A stretch of 64,000 nt of DNA from Streptomyces sp. NBC_00237. Lineage in GTDB: Bacteria; Actinomycetota; Actinomycetes; Streptomycetales; Streptomycetaceae. Each line of letters begins with the position of its first letter. Position 1 is the first letter of the stretch. Below are positions 44,581 to 53,773 of the stretch, piece by piece. A model generated the notes under the pieces. The model saw nothing but the letters and a program-made list of their open reading frames with translations, searched no databases and was not told where the DNA came from. A program made the translations under genes and the position numbers. The stretch lies in contig NZ_JAPEMT010000002.1 of the NCBI RefSeq assembly GCF_026342435.1, forward strand, positions 2,232,001 through 2,296,000, read 5' to 3'.

Positions 44581-46119
44581 ATGGCGCGCACACGGCACAG
44601 AAGCGTTCGTTGTTCCGTCGCGGCCGTCGCCGCGATGGCGGCAGCGGTCGGCGGACTCGCGGCGACCGGCACGACGGCGGCGAGTGCCGCCGGGACCGGG
44701 GCGGGGCAGGGCGTCGCGGCGGCACCCCTGCCGCCCGAGCTGGAGGCCATCCGCGCGGCCGAGGCGACCAAGCTCTACGGGTCGCCGGAAGAGCGGCCCA
44801 TGGCACAGCGCAAGAGCGGGCTCATCTCGCTCGGGGACAGTGAGATCTCCGGCGAGGGGACGGGGACGTACGAGGCCCCGACCAACGGGCCGACGAACTG
44901 GTGCCACCGGTCGCCGGACGCCGCGATCCACAAGACCTCGATCGCGGCCGACGTGACGTACAACGTCTCCTGCTCGGGCGGCTACACCGGAAACATCAAG
45001 ATCGGCGGGACCAAGCAGTACGCCGACGAGCTGGTGCAGAGCGACAACCTCGCGATCAAGGCACGGAACACGAAGATCAAGATGGTGGTCCTCGTCGCCG
45101 GGGCCAATGACGATCTCCAGTTCGGTCCCGTGATGACGGACTGCGTCACCCGGTACCTGACGCTGCAAGGGCCGTGCGAGTCGAAGTACGCGGGTGGGTG
45201 GCAGGCCCGGGTGGACGGTCTGGTGCCCAAGGTGGAGCAGACGATCCGGGACCTGCGGACCACGATGACGGGGGCGGGATACGCCGACTCCGACTACAGG
45301 CTCGTGGTGATGGGGTATCCGAGCCCGATCGGGCCCGACTTCAAGGACAACCCGAACTTCCCCGGCAAGCTGGCCTGCGGCGGCCTCGGCTACGACTCCG
45401 ACACCGCGTGGGGGCGCAACGTCGCCGTGCCCGCCTTCGAGCGGGGGATGCGGAGGGCGGCGGCGACCACCGGTGCCACCTACCTCGACAACTCGCGGCT
45501 CTTCCACGGCCACGAGGTCTGCTCGGAGGACACCTGGGCGCGCGGGCTGTACATCGACCTGAGCAAGCCGGGACCGCCGGACGAGAACTCCGTGCGGCAG
45601 TCCTTCCACCCGAACGTTCAGGGGCACAAGGCGTTCGCCTCCTGTCTGAGCCAGGTGTACGACTCGGGTCTGCGTGAGGCCAGTTGCGCAGATCCCGCGT
45701 CGACCGGCAAGCCCGTCCTGACGGCGGGCGCCTGGGACGACCAGTTCAGGCCGCTCAAGAACGGTGCGACGGGGACGTGCGTCGACGCTCCGGGATCGGT
45801 GACGCGCAACGGGACCGCCGTGGGCGGCTGGGACTGTCACGGGGGCCGCAACCAGGGGTGGTGGTACGACGCCACCCAGAAGTCCGTACGGACCGAACTG
45901 AGCCATGACAGGTGTCTGGACGTTCCGGGTGCGAAGTACGAGGCTGGGGTCGGGCTCGTGCTGTGGAACTGCTCGGGCGCCGCCAATCAGCAGTTCGTAC
46001 GGCAGGCGGGCACGCTCCGTCCGGCCGCCGCGACCGGACTGTGCGTCACCCTGTCGGCCGCCAAGGACCCGCTGAAGCTGCGGGCCTGCGACGGTTCGGC
46101 GAGCCAGCAGTTCGCGTAG
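44581..46119 (+). CDS. Secreted SGNH/GDSL hydrolase with C-terminal ricin-type lectin domain
   Basis: 512 aa. Signal peptide ends near AASAAG (residue about 38). SGNH blocks: GDSEISGEG (nucleophile Ser87), LVAGANDD, and SFHPNVQGH (catalytic His). The ricin B-like beta-trefoil occupies about 395-512, with NQGWWYD, NQQFVRQ and SQQFA. Probably an esterase/lipase targeted to a carbohydrate surface. Many paired cysteines agree with export. Confidence 0.92.
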   Translation: MARTRHRSVRCSVAAVAAMAAAVGGLAATGTTAASAAGTGAGQGVAAAPLPPELEAIRAAEATKLYGSPEERPMAQRKSGLISLGDSEISGEGTGTYEAPTNGPTNWCHRSPDAAIHKTSIAADVTYNVSCSGGYTGNIKIGGTKQYADELVQSDNLAIKARNTKIKMVVLVAGANDDLQFGPVMTDCVTRYLTLQGPCESKYAGGWQARVDGLVPKVEQTIRDLRTTMTGAGYADSDYRLVVMGYPSPIGPDFKDNPNFPGKLACGGLGYDSDTAWGRNVAVPAFERGMRRAAATTGATYLDNSRLFHGHEVCSEDTWARGLYIDLSKPGPPDENSVRQSFHPNVQGHKAFASCLSQVYDSGLREASCADPASTGKPVLTAGAWDDQFRPLKNGATGTCVDAPGSVTRNGTAVGGWDCHGGRNQGWWYDATQKSVRTELSHDRCLDVPGAKYEAGVGLVLWNCSGAANQQFVRQAGTLRPAAATGLCVTLSAAKDPLKLRACDGSASQQFA

Positions 46120-46135
46120 CCCTTACGTTCGGGGA

Positions 46136-47038
46136 ATGATCTCCGTACTCTCCGTGACCGTCGCGGCGGCACTCGCCGCGACCCTGGCGTCGGCGTCCTC
46201 CTCTGCCCCCATGGGGGAGGACGCCGATTCCGTACGTGCTTACTGGACCGCCGACCGGATGCGGGAGGCGGTAGCCGCCACCGAGGCGCGGGACGCCGGG
46301 GCCCCGGGCGGCCGGGCCCTCGGTGACGGGCCGCCCGCCGGAGTCCCCTGGCCGGGCGACCCCGACGCCGTCGCGCACATCGGGCGGCTCTTCATGGTGC
46401 TGCCCGGCGGGCAGAAGGCCACCTGCACGGCCGCCGTCGTCACCGCCGCCAACCGCGACGTCGTCTCCACTGCCGGGCACTGCGTGCATCTGGAAGCGGT
46501 CGGCGGGGCGATGAAGTCGCTGCTCTTCGTCCCGGGGTACGACGACGGGAACGCCCCGCACGGAAGCTACCCGGCCCGCTCCGTCGGTGTCTCCCCCGCC
46601 TGGACCGAGCACGAGGACCACACCGCCGACTTCGCCTTCGTCGCCCTCGGCACGGACGACCGGGGACGGCACGTGCAGGACGTGGTCGGTTCCAGCCGCG
46701 CCGTCTTCGACGCGAAGCCCGGCGGTGCGCGCGCCGCGCTCGGCTACCCGTTCATGCCGCCGTACGACGGCAAGGCGCTCCAGTACTGCGCGGGCAACGC
46801 CACCCCGGTCAAGGACGACCGCCTCGTCGGCGGCTCCCAGCTGAAGCCGTGCCGCATGACGAACGGGGCGAGCGGCGGGCCCTGGTACGCCCCGCTGCCG
46901 GACGGCGAGGACGTCCAGGTCGCGGTCACCAGCTCCCGGCCCAGGGGCGACGGCTTCCAGGACGTCGTCTGGGGAGCGGTGTTCAACAAGACCGCCAAGG
47001 CCCTCTTCACGACCCAGGGAGCCCTTGCGCCGAAGTAG
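46136..47038 (+). CDS. Secreted trypsin-like serine peptidase
   Basis: 300 aa. Signal peptide 1-24. Catalytic triad His115 (STAGHC), Asp165 (ADFAFV), Ser247 (TNGASGGPW). The activation region before the His block is about 80 residues. It follows the SGNH gene by 16 nt, so both exoenzymes are likely on one transcript. Confidence 0.92.
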   Translation: MISVLSVTVAAALAATLASASSSAPMGEDADSVRAYWTADRMREAVAATEARDAGAPGGRALGDGPPAGVPWPGDPDAVAHIGRLFMVLPGGQKATCTAAVVTAANRDVVSTAGHCVHLEAVGGAMKSLLFVPGYDDGNAPHGSYPARSVGVSPAWTEHEDHTADFAFVALGTDDRGRHVQDVVGSSRAVFDAKPGGARAALGYPFMPPYDGKALQYCAGNATPVKDDRLVGGSQLKPCRMTNGASGGPWYAPLPDGEDVQVAVTSSRPRGDGFQDVVWGAVFNKTAKALFTTQGALAPK

Positions 47039-47055
47039 GCACCCTGCCCGATCCC

Positions 47056-47412
47056 CTACCCGGCCAGCGAGGAGGTCGCGTCATCCAGCTCCGCGAGCAT
47101 CCGTAGCCGCTTGTCGCCCCATGCGCCCAACGGCGCGAGCGCCTCGTGCAGTTCGCGGCCGAGATCCGTCAGTGAGTACTCGACCCGGGGCACCGCCGTG
47201 CCCTCGTACACCTCGCGGTGCACGATCAAGTCGGCCTCCAGCTCGCGCAGTTGCGATGCGAGCACCTTCTCGCTGATCCCGGGCAGCTCCCGCCTCGTCG
47301 CCCCGAAGCGACGCGGGCGCTCGTGCAGCGCCCACAGGATCAGCACCTTCCACTTGCCGTCGATGACGTCGACCGCCGCGTCGAGCCCGCACTGGTACGG
47401 CACGTTCTTCAT
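47056..47412 (-). CDS. HxlR-family transcriptional regulator
   Basis: 118 aa winged-helix protein: CGLDAAVDVIDGKWKVLILWAL, ISEKVLASQLRELEADLIVHR, EYSLTDLGREL. Cys8 is the typical HxlR N-terminal cysteine, often redox- or electrophile-sensing. ATG 47412. Convergent with the protease gene; no obvious divergent target. Confidence 0.92.
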   Translation of the reverse strand: MKNVPYQCGLDAAVDVIDGKWKVLILWALHERPRRFGATRRELPGISEKVLASQLRELEADLIVHREVYEGTAVPRVEYSLTDLGRELHEALAPLGAWGDKRLRMLAELDDATSSLAG

Positions 47413-47491
47413 CGCGTCCCACCCCTCGCTTCTGCCCCAGCCCGGCAGCGTACCCACCGGACGTTGCGAGGACCAAGCACGAGAACCGTCG

Positions 47492-48826
47492 TCAGGCGGC
47501 GAACACCGCCAGCGTGAAGGCGAAGAACAGCCCCACCAGCACCGGCCAGTACAGCAGCGTCGCCAGCATGTTGTCCCGCCACTCAAGGAAGCGGCGGTTG
47601 GTGTCCTTGCCCAGCAGGATGGCGTTCGCGAAGATGCCCGTGATGACGATGTACTGCGAGATGGCCAGGTACTCCAGGTACGTCAGCGAGGTGTCACCGG
47701 CGATTTCGCGGATCTCCTGCTGGTCGACGACGACCACCAGCAGCAGCGTCACCGAGAACGAGATCGCCGTCCACGCCGAGAACCCGAAGCGGGGATTCTT
47801 CCCGTCGTCCTTCGTGAACACGAACAGCGCCAGGAACATCACCACCGAGATGAAGAACGACTGGATCAGCCGCCCCATCATCGGCCCCGCCCACTCCCGC
47901 TCCATCCCGACGTTGAAGTACAGCTCAGGCGCGGACTTGAAGGGCTTGTCCCAGTCGGTCAGTCCCTGGGTCATCGTGTACTCGTGCATCCCGAAGCTCC
48001 AGCCCGTGTAGTACGGGCTCCAGCCGGTGGTCACGGCGTCCTGGTCGAGGCCGATCCGGCCGTACGTCCAGGGCGGGTAGGCGGCGAAGTCGGGGACGAG
48101 GACGTCGTTGGTGAAGGTGGCCTTCGACCACATGCGGAGCCAGACGTTCTGTTTGTCGAGCGGGTAGTGCTTGTAGTTGAAGTCCTGGCGCAGGGTCACC
48201 TTGAAGTGCCAGCCCTTGAGGCGGCGGCCGTCGGTGCTCCTGGTGTCGTACGCCTCCTGGATCTCGTCGTAGCCGTCGGTGGCCTCGGGGAAGACGACGC
48301 CCATGCTCGACTCCGGGACGTCCTTGCCGTACCGCTGCCAGACGTAGCCGCTGACCTCGACCTCTTCGGGCGAGGTGAACTTCGAGCTCTGGACGAAGAC
48401 CCCGGTCGGGATCTTCCGCAGCGGGACGCCCGGGAGCGTCCTGGTAAGGAAGTCGTCCGCGTCCCGCCGGGTGAGGAGCGGGGTGCCGACGATGGTGTCC
48501 GTGATCTCGTCGTGGGACACGACGTACCAGGTCACGCCGATGCCGGTGAGGAAGATCAGCGTCGAGGCCGTGGCCATGAGGGCACAGCGGTGGACGGTCA
48601 GCAGGTACGGCTTGACCAGTGCGGCGGCGGCGCACAGCGCGACGGCGCAGCAGGCGAGGAGGAGCGGGGCCCAGCCCCCTCTCTCGGTGTGGCCGGGGCG
48701 AGGGGTGTCACGGCCGAAGTACAGGTGCGCGAAGAGGCCCGCGGCGAGGAGGGACAGGGCGAGCAGGACGTAGGTCGTACGGGCCGCGGTCCGCACCCAG
48801 CGGGGGGTGGGAGTGCGGGGGGTCAT
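47492..48826 (-). CDS. Putative pentameric ligand-gated ion channel-like membrane protein
   Basis: 444 aa with seven predicted helices: 17-38, 53-72, 82-104, then 318-338, 350-368, 382-406 and 419-442. The 105-315 region would be extracellular and contains FNYKHYPLDKQNVWLRM (about 216-232), resembling the FPFDxQ element of Cys-loop-type receptor extracellular domains. The four C-terminal helices and the LTYLEYLAISQYIV segment after helix 2 resemble the channel domain. No Cys-loop. Three extra N-terminal helices would place the sensor domain outside. Family call is from pattern only. ATG 48826 chosen. Confidence 0.55.
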   Translation of the reverse strand: MTPRTPTPRWVRTAARTTYVLLALSLLAAGLFAHLYFGRDTPRPGHTERGGWAPLLLACCAVALCAAAALVKPYLLTVHRCALMATASTLIFLTGIGVTWYVVSHDEITDTIVGTPLLTRRDADDFLTRTLPGVPLRKIPTGVFVQSSKFTSPEEVEVSGYVWQRYGKDVPESSMGVVFPEATDGYDEIQEAYDTRSTDGRRLKGWHFKVTLRQDFNYKHYPLDKQNVWLRMWSKATFTNDVLVPDFAAYPPWTYGRIGLDQDAVTTGWSPYYTGWSFGMHEYTMTQGLTDWDKPFKSAPELYFNVGMEREWAGPMMGRLIQSFFISVVMFLALFVFTKDDGKNPRFGFSAWTAISFSVTLLLVVVVDQQEIREIAGDTSLTYLEYLAISQYIVITGIFANAILLGKDTNRRFLEWRDNMLATLLYWPVLVGLFFAFTLAVFAA

Positions 48827-48910
48827 GGCCCCAGCGTGGGACACCGGGGGGCGTGGGGTGGTGAGGCGGCGCGGGACGTGACCCGAATGCCGTAGAGGCC
48901 GGGGCTCGGA

Positions 48911-48947
48911 GGCTCCGGGATTCCCGGAACCGCGGAATCCCGGAGCC
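48911..48947. promoter_or_regulatory. Palindrome between channel-like and DUF402 genes
   Basis: Perfect 14-bp arms GGCTCCGGGATTCC / GGAATCCCGGAGCC around a 9-nt centre, extendable with mismatches. It sits 28 nt before the DUF402 start and 84 nt before the channel-like start. No T-run, and not at a gene end, so an operator or mRNA leader structure is more likely than a terminator. Confidence 0.55.
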
Positions 48948-48975
48948 CCGGAGCCCGTACTCCTAAAATCTGGAT

Positions 48976-49662
48976 ATGACAGAGCTGACGGCCGATGAGG
49001 CTTCCGGGTCCGGTGGGGGCAGATGGGCGCCCGGGGAGCACATCCTCTGGCGCTACCGCGACAACGCGACCCCGCACATTCACATCTGCCGCCCCGTGAC
49101 CGTCGTCCAGGACACCGCGGACCTGCTCGCCGTGTGGATGGCCCCCGGCACCCGCTGCGTCAAACCGGTCCTGGTGGACGGCACTTCCGTACACCAGGAG
49201 CCCCTGGCCACGCGGTACACGAAGCCCCGCACGACGACCACCTCGCGGTGGTTCGGGACGGGTGTGCTGAAGCTGGCGCGGCCCGGTGCCCCCTGGTCGG
49301 TGTGGCTGTTCTGGGAGCGCGGCTGGCGGTTCAAGAACTGGTACGTCAATCTGGAGGAGCCCCGGGCCCGTTGGGCGGGCGGCGTGGACTCCCGCGACTA
49401 CTTCCTCGACATCGCGGTGGCCCCCGACCGCCGCTGGCACTGGCTGGACGAGGACGAGTTCGCCGAGGCCCGGCGGGTCGGCCTGCTCGACGAGGAGCAG
49501 GCGGAGCGGGTCCTGGCGGCGGGCCGCGCGGCCGTACGGGACGTGGAGTCGTGGGCCGCGCCGTTCGCGGACGGGTGGGAGAACTGGCGGCCCGACCCCC
49601 GGTGGGGCGTGCCGGAGCTGCCGGATGACTGGGACCGCACCCCGGCGCACATGACGACGTGA
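48976..49662 (+). CDS. DUF402 domain protein
   Basis: 228 aa. DUF402 core at about 105-190 (SVWLFWERGWRFKNWYVNLEEP, DYFLDIAVAPDRRWHWLDEDEF). Some DUF402 proteins are nucleoside-diphosphate phosphatases or act on RNA ends; the specific role here is not known. Single gene. Confidence 0.88.
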   Translation: MTELTADEASGSGGGRWAPGEHILWRYRDNATPHIHICRPVTVVQDTADLLAVWMAPGTRCVKPVLVDGTSVHQEPLATRYTKPRTTTTSRWFGTGVLKLARPGAPWSVWLFWERGWRFKNWYVNLEEPRARWAGGVDSRDYFLDIAVAPDRRWHWLDEDEFAEARRVGLLDEEQAERVLAAGRAAVRDVESWAAPFADGWENWRPDPRWGVPELPDDWDRTPAHMTT

Positions 49663-49814
49663 GACTCTTGATGCGCCCCCTGGGTCCAAACGTAGGATCG
49701 TCCTCCGGAAGGCCGCGCACCCCGTGATCGCACCGAGCCGAGGACGGAGCAGAGACGGTAACTGCCGGGCGTGAAGCTGGACCTGACCGTATGTCACTAC
49801 AGGGGGGTGAATCT

Positions 49815-50009
49815 GTGAAGGGTCGCGCGAAGACGTCGGGCCCGACGTCGGCCAAGACCTCGGGGAAGACTCCGAAAACGCACGCGAGTACGGACGAGTC
49901 TGTAACGTTCACAGGCCACCGTTCTGTCGACGCCGCCCGCAGAGCGGGTATATCGCACCAAGCGATTGCATCGCACAAGCTCCCCGGACGGACGGAACCC
50001 CACGCGTGA
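49815..50009 (+). CDS. Small basic ORF coupled to the SpoIIE gene
   Basis: 64 aa, unrecognised. GTG 49815 is preceded by GGGGGG at good spacing; it reads VKGRAKTSGPTSAKTSGK, rich in Lys/Thr/Ser. Its TGA overlaps the GTG of the next gene (GTGA), the usual mark of translational coupling. Could be a leader peptide or a small partner protein; it might also be chance. Confidence 0.5.
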   Translation: MKGRAKTSGPTSAKTSGKTPKTHASTDESVTFTGHRSVDAARRAGISHQAIASHKLPGRTEPHA

Positions 50010-52045
50010 CGGAGCAGCAGTCCACCTCGCACGAAGGCCGGCAGCCCCTGGTCGCCGGGCCGCACGAACGCGCCCGGCCGCGCCAGGAGTCGGAGGAACA
50101 CGTACCGCAGCAGCAGGTGCAGGAGCAGGAGCGGGGGCACGTGCAGGAGAAGGGTCAAGGGCCGGTGCAGGGCCAGGCGCAGCCGGAGCGGGCCCAGCAG
50201 CCGCCGCAGGCCGCTGCGGCCTCGTCCGGCAGCCTCGCCGCACCCCCGCCCGGCGGGCCGACCGTGCCCGGGCCGGGTGGTCCGAGTGCGCCTCCGCCGG
50301 ACGGTCCGACCGCTGCGGTCCCGGGCGTCCCGCCCGCCCGTACCGAGGGCGACCGGCTGCGCTTCGTCGGCGCGGCGACCCGCCGGATCGCCCGAGGCAT
50401 CGACCTCGACGAGATCGTGCTCGGCCTGTGCCGGGCGACCGTGCCGACCTTCTCGGACGCGATCCTGGTCTATCTCCGCGATCCGCTCCCGGTCGGCGAC
50501 GAGCGGCCCGCCGTGCCGTTCGTCCTGCGGCTGCGGCGCACCGACCGGCTGCGTACGAGTGCCGAGGGCCCGGCCGGTGACGAGCTGGACGCGGTCGTCG
50601 GCGACGGGTCTCCCGCCAAGCAGCTGTGCGAGGTGGAGTCCGGGGGCGCGCTGGCGGAGGTGCTGCGCGGGGTGCGGCCGGTGTTCGGCGACGCGCCGTC
50701 CGCGCGGGTCGCTCTGCCGGACCTCCTGGGCGAGGACTGCGGGCTGCCCGACGGACGCCGGGCGATACTCGCCCCGCTCCGGGGCCGCCGCCGGGTGATC
50801 GGTGCGGCCGTCTTCCTGCGCGGTCCCGAGCGCGGTGCGTTCGAGGCCAACGACCTTCTGGTCGCCGCCCAGTTGGCGACGCACACCGCGCTCGGCATCG
50901 ACAAGGCCGTGCTGTACGGGCGCGAGGCGTACATCGCCGACGAGCTCCAGCGGACCATGCTCCCCGACTCGCTCCCCCGCCCGACGGGGGTGAAGCTGGC
51001 GTCCCGCTATCTGCCCGCCGCCGAGACGGCCCGGGTCGGCGGCGACTGGTACGACGCGATCCCGCTGCCCGGCAGCCGGGTCGCGCTCGTCGTCGGCGAC
51101 GTCATGGGGCACTCGATGACCTCGGCCGCGATCATGGGCCAGTTCCGGACGACCGCGCAGACCCTCGCGGGCCTGGACCTGCCGCCGCAGGAGGTCCTGC
51201 ACCACCTGGACGAGCAGGCCCAGCGGCTCGGCACGGACCGCATGGCGACCTGTCTGTACGCGGTGTACGACCCGGTGTCCCACCGCATCACCATCGCCAA
51301 CGCGGGCCACCCGCCGCCCATCCTGCTGCACCTGGGCGGCCGCGCCGAGGTGCTGCGCGTGCCGCCGGGCGCGCCGATCGGGGTCGGCGGCGTCGACTTC
51401 GAGGCGGTCGAGCTGGACGCCCCCGCCGGGGCCACCCTGCTCCTCTACACGGACGGCCTGGTGGAGTCCCGGCTGCGGGACGTGTGGACGGGAATCGAGC
51501 AGCTGAGGGAACGTCTCGCCGCCACCGCCCAGCTGACGGGCCCGGACCATCCGCCGCCCCTCGAAGCGCTCTGCGACGACGTCCTGGACATGCTGGGTCC
51601 CGGCGACCGGGACGACGACATCGCGCTGCTCGCGGCCCGCTTCGACGGGATCGCGCCGAGCGACGTCGCGTACTGGTTCCTCGAACCGGAGGAGCAGGCC
51701 CCGGGCCGGGCCCGCAGGCTGGCCAGGCGGGCGCTGGAGCGCTGGGGCCTGGAGGAGCTGTCGGATTCGGTGGAGCTGCTGGTCAGCGAGGTCGTGACGA
51801 ACGCCGTGCGGTACGCGGAGCGGCCGGTGACGCTGCGGCTGTTGCGTACGGACGTCCTGCGGTGCGAGGTCGGCGACGACTCGCCGCAGCTGCCGAGGCA
51901 GCGCCGGGCGCGGGACACCGACGAGGGCGGGCGCGGCCTGTTCCTGGTGAACCGGCTGGCCCGGAAGTGGGGGGCGACCCGGCTGAGCAGCGGGAAGGTG
52001 GTCTGGTTCGAGCTGGGGCTGCCGGGCGGCGCGAAGGAGTCCTGA
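50006..52045 (+). CDS. GAF-SpoIIE phosphatase with RsbW-like ATPase domain
   Basis: 679 aa. Gln/Pro/Gly-rich N-terminus (1-110), GAF-like sensor (about 115-305), SpoIIE phosphatase (about 330-540: GGDWYDAIPLPGSR, VGDVMGHSMTSAAI, LLYTDGLVESRL), HATPase_c (about 560-670: ELLVSEVVTNAVRY, DEGGRGLFLVN). Partner-switch regulator of an unknown sigma factor. GTG start overlaps the upstream small ORF. Confidence 0.92.
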   Translation: MTEQQSTSHEGRQPLVAGPHERARPRQESEEHVPQQQVQEQERGHVQEKGQGPVQGQAQPERAQQPPQAAAASSGSLAAPPPGGPTVPGPGGPSAPPPDGPTAAVPGVPPARTEGDRLRFVGAATRRIARGIDLDEIVLGLCRATVPTFSDAILVYLRDPLPVGDERPAVPFVLRLRRTDRLRTSAEGPAGDELDAVVGDGSPAKQLCEVESGGALAEVLRGVRPVFGDAPSARVALPDLLGEDCGLPDGRRAILAPLRGRRRVIGAAVFLRGPERGAFEANDLLVAAQLATHTALGIDKAVLYGREAYIADELQRTMLPDSLPRPTGVKLASRYLPAAETARVGGDWYDAIPLPGSRVALVVGDVMGHSMTSAAIMGQFRTTAQTLAGLDLPPQEVLHHLDEQAQRLGTDRMATCLYAVYDPVSHRITIANAGHPPPILLHLGGRAEVLRVPPGAPIGVGGVDFEAVELDAPAGATLLLYTDGLVESRLRDVWTGIEQLRERLAATAQLTGPDHPPPLEALCDDVLDMLGPGDRDDDIALLAARFDGIAPSDVAYWFLEPEEQAPGRARRLARRALERWGLEELSDSVELLVSEVVTNAVRYAERPVTLRLLRTDVLRCEVGDDSPQLPRQRRARDTDEGGRGLFLVNRLARKWGATRLSSGKVVWFELGLPGGAKES

Positions 52046-52177
52046 GGTCCCGGGGCTCCCCGGGAGCGGGTCTCAGTCTGGATCCGGTCCAAGTGTTGCC
52101 GAGGTCATGCCGGAGGGGTTGACTGGGTCAGTCGGACGTAGCGACCCATTCCCCCACCCCTCTCCGGGAGGACGCTC

Positions 52178-53668
52178 GTGACCGAGGAGACCCGCAAGGC
52201 GCCGCAGCACGCACGGCACACGCCGCAGACCGCCCCGTACACCACCGACAACGCCGGAATCCCGGTGGAGAGCGACGAGCATTCGCTCACCGTCGGGCCC
52301 GACGGCCCCATCCTGCTCCAGGACCACTACCTCATCGAGAAGATGGCCCAGTTCAACCGGGAACGGGTGCCGGAGCGGGTGGTGCACGCGAAAGGATCGG
52401 GCGCGTACGGCTTCTTCGAAGTGACCAACGACGTCAGCCAGTACACGAAGGCCGACCTCTTCCAGCCGGGGAAGCGGACCGACATGCTGGCCCGGTTCTC
52501 GACCGTGGCCGGTGAGCAGGGATCGCCGGACACCTGGCGGGACCCGCGCGGCTTCGCGCTCAAGTTCTATACCGAGCACGGCAATTACGACATGGTGGGC
52601 AACAACACCCCTGTCTTCTTCGTCCGTGACCCGATGAAGTTCCAGGACTTCATCCGCTCGCAGAAGCGCCGCCCGGACAGCGGGGTGCGCGACCACGACA
52701 TGCAGTGGGACTTCTGGACGCTGTCGCCGGAGTCCGCGCACCAGGTGACCATCCTGATGAGCGACCGGGGCATTCCGAAGACGTACCGGAACATGGACGG
52801 CTTCAGCTCGCACACCTATCTGTGGGTGAACGCGGGCGGCGAGCGGTTCTGGGTGAAGTACCGCTTCAAGACCGAGCAGGGCATCGACTTCTTCACGCAG
52901 GACGAAGCCGACGCGATGGCGGGGACCGACGGTGACGTGCACCGCAGGGACCTCTTCGACGCGATCGGGCGGGGCGAGCACCCGAGCTGGAAGCTGTACG
53001 TCCAGGTGATGCCGTTCGACCGGGCGCCGGACTACCGCTTCAATCCGTTCGACCTGACGAAGGTGTGGCCGCACGGCGACTACCCCGAGATCGAGGTCGG
53101 CCGGATGACTCTGAACGAGAACCCCGAGGACTACTTCGTCCACATCGAGCAGGCGTCCTTCGAGCCGTCGAACCTGGTGCCGGGCATCGGCCCGTCCCCG
53201 GACAAGATGCTGCTCGGACGGCTCTTCTCGTACCCGGACGCCCACCGGTACCGGATCGGCCCGAACTACGCGCAACTGCCCCCGAACCGGCCCCGGTTCG
53301 CGGTCAATTCGTACGCGAAGGACGGACCGATGCGGTACGAGCCTTCGCGGGCGGGCGCGGTGTACGCGCCGAACTCGTACGGCGGTCCGGCGGCCGACAC
53401 GCAGCGCTTCGGCGAGCCCGCGGGCTGGCACGCCTCGGGCGAGATGGTGCACCACGCGTACACCCTGCGCCGGGACGACGACGACTGGGGCCAGGCGGGC
53501 ACGCTGGTGCGCCAGGTGCTGGACGACGCGGCGCGGGCCAGGCTGGTCGCCAACATCACCGGGCACCTGTCGGACGGGGTGAGCAGGCCGGTCCTTGAGC
53601 GGGCGTTCGCGTACTGGCGGAACGTGGACAAGGATCTGGGCGACCGGGTGTCGGCGAACTTCTCGTAG
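52178..53668 (+). CDS. katA: Monofunctional haem catalase (small subunit type)
   Basis: 496 aa. Distal His70 (RVVHAKGSGAYG), Asn143 (VGNNTPVFFVRD), and proximal Tyr352 with Arg348 (RLFSYPDAHRYR) are all present. Converts hydrogen peroxide to water and oxygen. GTG start with GGGAGG. Own terminator. Could be under OxyR or a CatR-like repressor; none is adjacent. Confidence 0.96.
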   Translation: MTEETRKAPQHARHTPQTAPYTTDNAGIPVESDEHSLTVGPDGPILLQDHYLIEKMAQFNRERVPERVVHAKGSGAYGFFEVTNDVSQYTKADLFQPGKRTDMLARFSTVAGEQGSPDTWRDPRGFALKFYTEHGNYDMVGNNTPVFFVRDPMKFQDFIRSQKRRPDSGVRDHDMQWDFWTLSPESAHQVTILMSDRGIPKTYRNMDGFSSHTYLWVNAGGERFWVKYRFKTEQGIDFFTQDEADAMAGTDGDVHRRDLFDAIGRGEHPSWKLYVQVMPFDRAPDYRFNPFDLTKVWPHGDYPEIEVGRMTLNENPEDYFVHIEQASFEPSNLVPGIGPSPDKMLLGRLFSYPDAHRYRIGPNYAQLPPNRPRFAVNSYAKDGPMRYEPSRAGAVYAPNSYGGPAADTQRFGEPAGWHASGEMVHHAYTLRRDDDDWGQAGTLVRQVLDDAARARLVANITGHLSDGVSRPVLERAFAYWRNVDKDLGDRVSANFS

Positions 53669-53693
53669 GCACAAGGGAGTTGCACGGCGGTAC

Positions 53694-53736
53694 GGCGGCG
53701 GCCCCCACCCTCGCGGAGAGGGTGGGGGCCGCCGCC
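53694..53736 (+). terminator. Catalase terminator
   Basis: Perfect 19-bp inverted repeat (arm GGCGGCGGCCCCCACCCTC, loop GCGGA) then GTTT, 25 nt after the stop; also positioned to stop the convergent PBP transcript. Confidence 0.9.
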
Positions 53737-53773
53737 GTTTCCCCCGTGCGCGCCGACGGGGCCGTCTACGGGG

